From the NCBI GenBank assembly GCA_030248195.1, contig JASAND010028335.1, positions 1 to 64,000 on the forward strand: DNA of 64,000 bases. Reading direction: 5' to 3'. A model generated the notes under the pieces. The model was not told the DNA's origin and did not search any database. It was given only the letters and a program-made list of their open reading frames with translations. The first letter of the stretch is position 1; each line of letters begins with the position of its first letter. Origin of the DNA: Trissonchulus latispiculum (taxonomy: Eukaryota > Nematoda > Enoplea > Enoplida > Ironidae). Both the position numbers and the translations under genes were made by a program. This document shows positions 45,101 to 57,100 of the stretch, piece after piece.

Positions 45101-48100
45101 TTATGAACCAAATTATATAACTTAAATTAAACTAGAAATAAAATTATGCCATTATGTTCCAGTTTAGAGGGAAAACCTAGTCAATCAATCTTCTGCTAAA
45201 AATACACAACTAATCTTAATCTGATTATACCTATACTTACACACCGCTGCTTTACAATAAATAAGCAAACAGGTTTTTATACTTACGGCCGTCTGTATTT
45301 TGCTTGATTTGTACAGTATGCCATTCATTCAAAGGCAGGGCGTCCTTGGCATCAATTACACCTTGCCGTTCCGCGATGCCTTCCGAATAGTAAACATAAA
45401 CTGGTCTGCTTTCCTTCAGACCAAAGGCCAGCAGATCACCAGTTGTGGGATTCATAGTAGCAAAAATTACACCTGAAAAGCTAAGCCAAATCAACCTTAT
45501 TAACAATATATTAACAAAACAAGGTACAAAAACAAACAAGTGTAAACATACAGCTGCAAGTGTAAGGTTCACATTACATACTTGATCTCTAAAGCCTTGC
45601 TAACGTAAAGAACAACTGCCTAAATTTATCCTGGTATATTACCGTCAGGTTCAGTAGGTCGGAATGAGATTTCGATTTCAAATGCGTCAGAACTTTCCTT
45701 TGGCAGACCAGGTAAAACAATATAACCTCCGTCGCTCTTGAACTGTGGAACAAGATCTGAAAGTTAGAAAAGCGTTCCATGCTTAATAAAGGTTCAAGAA
45801 ACCTTCAAGAAATCGACAAAATAGCCGCCAAAAATAGCATTTATTTATACAAGTAGCATAAACAAATATATATAAACAAATAAATAGAAACAAAGTTAAT
45901 TAAATAAACGAATGAAATGAATGTGAAGATGTACCGCCAACGATCACTGTAACATTGATCTGCAGTTCAAATCCATCCTGAGTGATCACGTGACAGGTAT
46001 AGGTTCCCACGTCTCCGGATTCAATGTTATCAATGACCAGTTTTCCATTGTCCACGTGGGCTCGCTGGGGTAGAGATCCCTCGGTCTTTGTCCATTTAAT
46101 ATCCGCCAAAATTCCCTTGGCAACTTCGCCAGGGCAGACTAGCGTCTCCTGCAATCGAATGGTTTTATAAAATTTTTAACTTCATAGTTGAAAATTAATT
46201 TAGCGAATGCCCTTGCATATTTTGTATCTATATATCGGCTCAAATTTAACAGTTCAAAACTTTAATTTTGTAATATTAATCAGCTACGTTGGTAAATAAG
46301 AAATGCATAGATTAACAACTTTGAACTACTAACTTACTGTGGCACCAACATAAGTGACCACTCGTTTTCTCGCATTTTCGCCGCCAAGCTCAAGTTTTCC
46401 TTCACGGATATCTGGAGCTTCTGTTCCATCCTGCGCAGCTTGAGTCGGTCCTACTCCTGGCTGATGGGGAACGATAATACTGTGTCCTGGAAATTAAAAG
46501 ACAGTAATGAGCCAGAGGACTTTTTAAGTGTAAGGTGAGCGAAACGACTTGAAAATTGAAGCCGTTTAAAATGGGCAGTGATTACACTTATCTCAAAATA
46601 TCATTGAATTTGGCTTACTCTTAAAAGGCACGATAAAGCATGTGCGTGGCCAAAGCACCTACTCGTTGATTCTTAACTGTCATCCTGTGACCCGATCCGC
46701 TAAACCCCGAAGGACCCCGAAGGACTCAACTTTTCCGACACCCAACAAAAATAACTAAAATTTTTTCCTTAGCTAACTGGTTCAATGAAAACATGCAAGC
46801 TCTGACTTAGTAAGAGTATACACAATGGACAATTATATTCATAGCATAAGCTTCGCTGTAGAATTAATGGCTGGAGTAAAAATAGCTCGAACTTGAAGAA
46901 CCGTCCAAAATTTGGAAAATTTAGCAGCCGAATCAAAAAATTCTGTTCTGGTGTTACCTGGAAGCAAACATTTGCTGTGACCAGAGTTCAAAATTAAGAA
47001 AAAGTGTGCCAAATACGAAGAAATTCGGTTGCGTAAAGCACACTTATCCAGAGTTGGAGATGGACACATTTTTCTTGACCGCGACCGCCCCGCGACCGCA
47101 GACGTCGTGACCGGGACTGCCCGCGACCGCGACCGCAGCCCGCATGCTAATTGTGTGACCGCAAAATTTTGAATTAGTGAGCTTTAAATCCGTGTTAAAA
47201 GTCCACTTTCTCGCATATTTAAGGTATGTATTTTCACTGTTTTTCGATCGCGCAACTGAAATTACAAAAGGATTTGGTTTTTGTAATGGTTATTTTTTCT
47301 GAAATTGTTTAATAAACAAACAAGCTCATTATTTTGAGGAAAACAAAAGTTTTTCCGATTTTCTTCAAAATTTTCAAGTTTGGACGCTTATTTTCCCAAA
47401 TCAAATGATCAAACTCAAACCTCTTGCAAATAGCAAGCGGCGATTGTCCCAACGCCAGTGCAAAGCCGCTTTCTAATTAATTAAATGAGTTCAGAAAAAT
47501 TCGTGTTCAAAACAATCCAATTGCCATTTTTAAAATGTCACACTTTTGTTGCTGAGCTTACTGGTTAGGCAGAAATGCCAGATAGAGATCTCCGTTGGGG
47601 TAGCATGAATTGTAGGAGTAGAAATGTGGCCAATACTTAACTAACCGACCTGTGTTCTTGAGAAGCTGTCAAAATCTGACAAAATCAGATTTTTCGAGAA
47701 ATGGTCTTTTTTGACTCAAAAAGTTTTTGGCGTTATCACTGAAATCTTAAGGGGTCAACGAATACTTGAAACTACAAAGTTGTAGGTATTGGTAAGAGCA
47801 TTCGAGTGACTTCGAGATTGTAGGTGTAGGGTGACTAATTCCGCTGAACTCGCAAAATTAAGAAATTTTCTAAAATCAAAGTAGACAGAACTAAAAATAA
47901 ACAAATTTGAACAAATTTCAGTAAGACTGTAAGGACAGACAGTGTGTACAGCTTGTCCAACCAACAGGCAAACGTAGTAAAACAAAATGAAGAATAAATA
48001 TTAACCTGAAGATTCGTCCAGAGGACCACTTATGGCAATGGAAATACGTAAAATATTTTGGAAAAATTGTAAATTTTTGCTACAAATTGGCCCAATTGCG

Positions 48101-51100
48101 AAGATTTGATGGAAATTTGCGGTCATTGCGGTCAAGAAAATTTGACCACGACCGCGATCGCCCGCGGGTACCCGCGACCGCGTCCAACTCTGCACTTATC
48201 CCATTCGAAACATCAAAAAATGACAGAAACAGCTCAAAGGTAGATTTTTGAAGATTTTCCAATAACGTTCATGATTTCCTTGTTAGCGCAAATAGTGTAC
48301 TACCAGCTGTAAAGTATTTTTGTGGGGGTCTCATCCCTTCACCTAGAAATGTTTATATATTTATGTTGAGTGTCATCGGGTGGGGTCGGCCAGGTTTTCA
48401 CGGGCTTTGAGGATTGTATGTAGAAACCGGCTAGGTATCAGAGAGAGACTACACGCTTTTTTGGCCACGCAAGTATACTTTCCTACAAGAAAAATAAAAT
48501 TCCAACGAACTCGGTTTAACACACGCCGACCCCACCCGATATTCTATTACCGTGAGCTGAGCTGAGCTGAGTAATAGGTGAGTTCAAATATTGCAAGATT
48601 TTTGATTCGCAAAGGGAGAGCAAGGAAAACCGAAAAAGGTTGTTTCCGATTTTACTGTAAGCTTGTGTACACTGTTTTTGGGGTAACAAAACACGAATCC
48701 GCACGTTTCAATTCAGCTCTTTTATGGCTCAGGATAAGCTAGCTCACTGTGAGATTAATTTTATTCTGAGCTAACTTATATAATAGATCCATTTTTGGGC
48801 CATTATTTCGACTTTTTCCAATCGATTTTTACATATTTTATTTGCAAATATTTTACAAATACAAAATTTTAGAAACGGTATATATGTTACGTGCAAATTG
48901 TGTTCCCGTGCAAATTGTAATTTGCACGGAAAAATCGTGCAAATTGTAATTTGCATGCTGAAATCGTGCAAATTACAATTTTCACGGTTGTTTTCCGTGC
49001 AAATTGCAGTTTGCATGGAAAGTGCCGTGCAAATTGTAAAATGACATCTTAGGTTATACCGTAAATTTTAAAAACTTTGTAAACTTTTTTGTAATTTCAA
49101 AAATGGTATCTTATAAATTAGTGACTAAGATAAACAAAATGATAATGGTGAAATCGTGCAAATTTGTAATTTTATATTTATATATTTTAAAAATTAATTA
49201 ACTATAATTATAATTTAGTTTTCTGTCCCTTTTGTCTCTACTGTCTTAAGATAGAAGCGAAAATTTGACCAAAACTGTACCGTGCTTTGGTATTTATATG
49301 TACAAGTAGGAAAATGCTCCTTGCACTAGAGATGAGCACGGGCCGGAGTTTTTCGGCCCGGCCCGGCCCGGCCCGCTCCAAAATTTGCTCGGCCCGGCCC
49401 GGCCCGGCCCGCTGGCCAAGTTTTTCGGCCCGGCCCGGCCCGGCCCGTTCCAAAATTCGGCCCGGCCCGGCCCGCCAAAAGAAAAATTCCAAAATTTTAC
49501 TAACAATATTGTTTCAATGTAAGATGGAGAGGCTAAATTATGCTACGAAATGTTAAATTTTGCCATAAAATAACAAGAATCAGTAAATGTGTAGCTAATT
49601 TTAGTGATTTTATAACATTTTCTAGAGTTGATCCGGCCCGTTTCGGCCCGCTCCGGCCCGCAACTAAAAAATTTCTCGGCCCGGCCCGGCCCGGCCCGCT
49701 AACCAATGGAGGTCGGCCCGGCCCGGGCCGACGGGCCAAAATGCTCATCTCTACCTTGCACTCGCATGAAAAAGTTAATATGAGCTATAATGGCCAACAT
49801 TTAAATCGGTTTCGTTTCGTTGAGTTACACAATGGTCTTAAATGTGTATTGTGATGTGGCGGTGGTGAAGAACCTGTAGAAACCAAGAGAAACGTAGAGG
49901 CTCATATTAGCCGTTTACATCTTGTTCCCTACTAATTTAGATGCTGGCTCATATTAAACATTTTAAATCTTGTCCTTAATGACACATTTAAATGTTGACC
50001 ATCATAGCTCATATTAACCTTTTCATGCGACTGCAAGGAACGTTTTCCTACTTGTATAAATACCCAAACATGGTACAGTTTTGGTCAAATTTTCGCATCT
50101 ATCTTAAGGCTGTAGAGACAAAAGGGACAGAAAATTAAATTATAATTATAATTAATTAATTTGTAAAATATATAAATATAAAATTATAATTAATTTGCAT
50201 GATTTCATCATCATCATCATTTTGTTTATCTTAGTCACTAACTTATAAGATACCATTTTTGAAATTACAAAAAGTTTACAAAGTTTTTAAAATTTACGGT
50301 CTAACCTAAGATGTCATTTTACAATTTGCACGGCACTTTCCATGCAAACTGCAATTTACACGGAAAACAACCGTGCAAATTGTAACTTGCACGATTTCAT
50401 CATGCAAATTACAATTTGCACGATTTTCCCGTGCAAATTACAATTTACACGGGAACACAATTTGCACGTAACATATACAAGTAACAAAAATGCTCCGCAC
50501 AAAAGAGGATAATATGTGTGTGTTGGCTGTGTCTATATTACGTATATCGTTCACATTCCGGTTGAAGCAGTAAAGACAAAGTTTCATGGGCACGTGACGT
50601 TATTTGGCACAGCAAGTTTGGGTGGGTGGCTCCATGACAAACGTTGTTCCGTTCGCATAGGACTTTCATTTAACACAAATTTGACCACTTTTGAAAAATT
50701 TTATTTTTGACCCAAAATCGCCTAAGTCCCCACCCCACCCCGCCACAGCACCCCACAGCCACTTTGGGTAAGCAGTTCTATGGCAAAAGTTGCTCAGCTC
50801 ACTTAGGGCTTTCATTTGATACCAAATTTTACCACTTTTGAAAAATTTTAGTTTTGACCCAAAATCGCCTAAGTCCCCACCCCACCCCACCACAGCACTC
50901 TACAGCCACTTTGGGTACGCAGTTCTATGACAAAAGTTGCTCAGCTCACTTAGGGCTTTCATTTGATACCAAATTTGACCACTTTTGAGAAACTTTATTT
51001 TCGACCATTTGATCCTCCCACCCGACTGACCCTTCAAACGGCAAAGTAGAACCAGCCCAGCAAAATAGGTACGTCGGACGGCAAAACGAATACCGGGAAT

Positions 51101-54100
51101 GAGCTGGGCACACCAGAAAACCCCTATAGACAAAGTTTTGAGAGGCCAGGTAGAGCCTACTATGGACCTCCGGAAGCGGTTTCCGACTTGACCCTCCCGA
51201 CGGCAAAGTAGAACCAGCCCAGCAATATAGACACGTCGGACGGCAAAACGGATACCGGGAATGAGCTGGGCACACCAGAAAACCCCTATAGGTAAAGTTT
51301 TGAGAGACCAGGTAGAGCCTACTATGGACCTCCAGGAAGCAGTTTCCGACTTGACCCTGCCGACGGCAAAGTGGAACCAGCCCAGCAAGCTGGGTGGGTC
51401 AGACGGTAAAACTGACTGCGGGAATCGATTCTCCGTGCCAGAAAACCCTTGTATGGAAGATTTGAGCTTTCAAAGTTAAATAGATAGCGAGAAATTTCGA
51501 TTTTTCATTTTTCGAATTTTCGCCATTTTTGACGGGCCACTGTGGTCGCTAGGGAAGTGGTAGAGAAACGCAACCTGGACCGTTAGTTAGTTCAATATAT
51601 GTGATTTCAGAATATAAAAAGAAATCCGCTCCAGCTCGTAACGTTCGACCTGAGCGACGACCACAAAAATGGTCACTTTTCGCTATGAGCCGACTTTGCG
51701 GCGCCACTGCGGCGCTGTGGCGCAGCTGCGGCGCAAAAAAGTTGTGATTCTTAAATTCTTTAGAGGGTACTACTAGACCCCATAGCCCTTTAGGTTGGCC
51801 CACCGCTGCAGATCACGTAAAGCGGCGAACATTATGTACAATACAACCATCAAATAGGAGAAACCGGAAAAAAAAACATCGCCGCCATAACCGGTCCGGG
51901 GCGCAACTTTTTAACGGTAAGTGATACGGGGCTGAAACTTCACAGACATACTAAACTCGATGTGCTCTACAATTTGCGCATGAAATCTGCGCAGGATCTG
52001 CGCAGGATTTTGCGCAGCTTCTGCGCAGCTTATTTTACACTGTCTCCAGCCACTTTTCACACATATTATAGGGGTCGCTGCCGCGACCCCTATGATATTT
52101 TAAAGTAGGGCCTTTCTAAATTTTGTAGGGAGGAACGGAATTAGTCTTTAAGGGTGATTCTCCCGAATACGCACACCTGTGTCCAAAATTCGCAAAACTT
52201 AAACGATTGAGCTGGAATTGGTATGGGTGCAATTTAACACATTTCTAATCGATCTGAGACAAAAATTTAAAATTTGAAAAAATAATAGTTTTTAAGTTTT
52301 TAAGGGGGGACCAAGGGAGTTTTTGCAGACAGGGTTTTCAGGAAATCTGAATCTGAAAACTATTTTTCCATCCAGCATTTCGTTAGCTCACTGTAAGCTA
52401 ACGATTTAAACTTAATTTTTAAGCTTATTTCTAGCAAAAAGCTGGACCCCATAAATTTTACTTTTAATATGAAATAATATAAATTAATACTTTTAATTAC
52501 GAAAACAAACCAACTTCAGAAAAATGTATTTGAATCGTCACCTTTCACTGAACTTCCGTAAGAAAATCTGAAATTGAAATTAGGCAAAAATTTTTTATGA
52601 AGGCAAAAGTAATTTTTGAAATCCCGTAAGTTTAAAAACGTTGTGGTTTAACAAATTAAAAGTATTTCAGATTACAAACTATCATTTTTTCCAAAATAAG
52701 ATCCAGGTGTTTCAGAAATTAATCGGCATAATTTTATTTTCAGTGTAAATTTAATACTACATTTAAATCAATCTTAACCACAAAAATTAATTTTTGATTT
52801 GATTGCCGTGAAAGGAGTTGAAGATTGAAACACATTTTTTATGAAGTTTGTTAGTTTTCCAAGCTCTTAATATTCAGTTAGTTCCTCCCCACAAAATTTA
52901 CAAAAAAGTCTTAAAGACAAAATTTGCCTAAAGGCATAAGTCTTTCGCAGTTGTCCTACGAGTAATTTCACCTTAAAGTTGAGTTCTTTACGTGTTAATC
53001 ATGCCGTATTAAGCCCATGGACAATCGGCAAGCCGGATTTGATTTTTGTAATTAAATAAACGCCCACCCTCAAAACAACGCCCATGTTTTGGAAACGACA
53101 AGCTGCTTGGCAAATGACAGCTCACAAGTCTATCCAAGATACAACATCCAACATATGATTGATTGTAAGCCTTGAAATAGCTTAAGGGGGGGGGTCCAAA
53201 TTTTGGTCATTTTTTTCGACTTTCTCCGATCTCGCTGATTTTTACGTATTTCATGGTCCAAACGGTATATTTTAATGAGTTTTTAAAATTAAAGTTGTAG
53301 TCGTACGGTTATTGCGTAATTTTACCTCAAGTTGAGGTCTCATGTGTTAAATATAGGAAAATTAAAAAGTTTCACTTTTTTGGAGTAGTGTCAAAAAATA
53401 TCGAAACTGGGCATTGCTAACCAGCAGTGTCTGGTATCGTTAGAAAGGCCTGGTTGAGATCTGTGATTTGTTGGAATTAGAATTTTGATTTAGGCTTCTA
53501 AAATTTTTTAATTAATTTTTGAACATTTAAAATTTGAAGCCATTTTAAAAGCGGGTCAAGATTTAAAGATGAAATTGGTCGGATTAAACTGATTAAAAGT
53601 CCACCGGATTAACTTAACAGCTGTTTCTATAATGGGTTAAAAAGGTTAAAATTAACTTGCTTTACTCAAACCATTAATAATCCGAGGATTAAACGAGCTA
53701 ATTTTAATCTACTTAATTCGCCATTAAAGAAAGAACGATTTAATTTAATCCGCAAACTTTTAATTCAGTTGCACGAGGATTAAAAACTAGTTGAAAATAC
53801 AGAGGGCGGATTAAACGGATTAAAATTAATCTTTAAAGAAACAGCAATTAAGCAGGTCTGATTAAAATTAACTAGTTGATTTTTTAATTCGAAGTGTGAA
53901 TAAAGAACAGGGTTAGATTAAAAATTTAATCTTAGGTGCATTAAAAGTAGGATTAAACTTAATCCGTTTAACTCGTTTAACTAGCTGGATCAATTTTTAA
54001 TCCGTTTAATCCAAGGTGCTATTTCTTTAATGTGGATTAATTTTAATCTAACCCCTTTAATCGTCAGAAAAACGGGACCATAGTTTTTCTCCAGGCCATT

Positions 54101-57100
54101 TTGTTATGTATCAAACGATGCTGCTTAGCTTTGCCCAATTTCGAGATTTTTTTGTCACTAGGCTAAAAACTAGGCTTTGTCACTTTTTTTAGTTTCGTAT
54201 GTTTAACACTACGGCCCTCTACTTTGAAGAGAAATTATTCGACCGTAGTTAGTGTTGGGAAAGTTTTCCTCGGTTGGATTGGATTGGCTTGCCCGGAGTA
54301 TGACATTGGCGAACCAGTTGCCCGTTGGCCGTTGGTTGTTGGTTGGCCGTAAGGAATTGGCCGCTGTTTAGTTATTTGCCAACCTTTGCTAGCTGGAATT
54401 TACTTTTTATTTGTCTACAGTGCTTAATTATGCTTCAACTTAATTGCTCTATATTCAAAATAGTATATATTTCTAAATGTTTAGCTCCAACCCGCGATAA
54501 TTTTGTCTTAATTTACTACATACAATGAATTCATGAGACGTAGACCACTACAGACATTTAAAAACTAAGTTGCCAGCACAATTAAAATTTGCATGCAATT
54601 AGCAAGTTTAATTGAAAAATAACGCTAACTGCGATAACAGCTGACGCATAAAATCAGTAAATTTTAGCTTTGCAACCACTAGCGTAGATACGGGCGGGCG
54701 GGAGGGGGCGGCCGCCCTCCTCGAAATAAATTTGGCGCCCGGGAAAAAATTTTACGGCCACGCGCAGCGCGGCTTTTTAAATTTATTATAAACATGAACA
54801 AATTGTACTGTAATTTTCCAAGTGTGATTGAAATGAATGTATTTGTACTTTATTAAAAAATTTTCCGCGCCATCGGCGCGCAGCGAATTACATAACTAAA
54901 TATTTTTATTCCTGATTGGAGCAGGAATGTATAAAATGAAAACTAATGTTTTGTGTATAGTGAGTCATTTCTCTATTTAGATGCCCTATCTTCAACACAG
55001 GGCTAGCTTAGGTGATTTTTTGCATGCAGATTATTATTCCTGCTGGAGCAGGAATGTATAAAATGAAAACTAATATGTTTTGTGTATAGTGAGTCATTTC
55101 TCTGTTTAGATGCCCTATCTTCAACACAGGGCTAGCTTAGGTGATTTTTTGCATGCAGATTATGCAAATTAGGTTTGGGTCCTATTTAAGCAGCAAAACT
55201 GACAACTTTTACGCAGTCTTCGACTGTCAGCAATCTACACGGTAGCGGATTTTTGAGCACTAGTGTAGCTTCGGAGCTACACATAGGTGCTGTAGGTAAG
55301 AAGGTACCAGCTTGCCCTGCACAAGTCCAGTCCAGTCATGACATGGGCAAGCATAGGCTTGCTCTTCCTGATCTTTATTCAGATCAGCGAGAAAAAATTG
55401 AGCAGCGGAATGAAATGTCATGAAATCTTAGTCTTGGAAATCAGCGACTTTTTAATGTTTATTTGGGATCGAATGTGTACTTATTTAAAGGTGTACATCT
55501 GATTCCAATGCAGCTACTTATTGCATTGTTCAATTGTGTTTTGTTTGCTAAAGGAAATGACATCTGGTCTCATAAGAAATAATGAAGATGTAGGATATTT
55601 TAAAAGATAATAGTAGTCTTAGGTCTCAAATGAACTAAAGAAATGTCAAGTGAAATTGTTATGTAAACCTGAAGCTTCTAAACGCTTAACCGTGCTTTTA
55701 TCTAAACTAAGGACAATGTTCGTAATTGAATAATTAACAGGTCTAAGCAGGAATACTGCACCTTTTGGGGCCAACCTGTTAATTATTAGAAGATTTAATC
55801 TATTAGATAGATCTTTACCTGTATATACATATAACTGTGTTGCGATCTACGTTATTTCAAGCGCCATCAGTTCTAAACCGTTATTATAAGCTCCTGTTCT
55901 TAATGGGAGCTTCTAAGTCTGTGTTTTCGAACAAGACAGTAAAAAAGAAAAGCAGCTAAAAAGGGCAAAATTCGTATGGATATTGATAAACATACAGCGT
56001 AAAGATTTAAATGTTTCCATGGCGTTCTAACGACAAAATTGAAAAATTTTCTCAACTTCTGGGGGGGGGGGGCTCTGCCCCCCAGACCCCCGGTTTGACT
56101 GTTAATAGATCTCTTCCAGTTTTAACACTCGGACGCATGAATCATAGCAAAGTTTAAAATTAATAGGTTAACTTATAATGCATATGTACAGAGCAGGAAA
56201 TGGGTCAAAATTTTTGACCCGCACCCGACCCGCGACCCACAGACCCTTGACCCTACCCACTTGACCCACACCCGTGACCCGCGGGAAATTATTTGACCCA
56301 CTGGACCCACTTTTGATTGATGATGCGCTAAGGCTAAATCTTTGTCAAGACTGAAATAATGTTGATTATTTTTTAGACTTTTAAATCAGTTGAGCATGAC
56401 AACAGCTTGATAACAATCAACTCAACTGAATATGTAAAAGAATTTTTCATAATTTTGGGAATTTAAAATAAACTATAAAAAATACAAAAACAGCAAAACA
56501 AAAACAAAGGAGCAAATACTAAAATCTTTCAAAGGTAGACGGTGGTTATTGTTTGCTACATATACTTAAAACTTTAGATATTCTTACGGAAAATCTTGCA
56601 GTTGGTTTAACATTGTATGCCTGGAGTGCTAACTTGCTGCATGAGCCATGTGCTTACAAAAATCATATCAGTGCCAGATGGCAAACACTGGCATAGCTTG
56701 ATAGAAGCTGAGATAATTTTGGCCAGATTTTATGGAAAAACAAAAATAGTCAATGATAGAATTGGTCCTACCCGAAAGATTTTGAAATTTTTTAATACTT
56801 ACTAAAATCTAATTTTTTTGAGTCTCGACTGACCCACTTTTGACCCACCATTGACCCACGGGTCACAAGTATTGACCCACACCCTACCCGACCCGCGGGT
56901 ACCCGTGACCCACCCTCCAGCTCAGAGTATATAAATACGCACGTAGGGCACGTGTATGCAATTGTTGTGCAAAAACAAAATTTTTAAACCCCACCCCAAA
57001 GGTCCTTGGTCAAAACCGTTCCACCTGAAAATTTTTTGTACCTACGCTAATGTGGCCAACCAAGCCAACTGGCTGAGTGTCTCAGTCAACGGCCAATGGT

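Noticed and set aside
49238..49748. AGPGR-repeat open frames on both strands
   Set aside because: They come from the GGCCCG word arrays of the hAT-like MITE.
50900..51388. 162-residue open frame on the - strand
   Set aside because: It runs through the 147/162-bp tandem arrays and repeats itself; no domain is visible.
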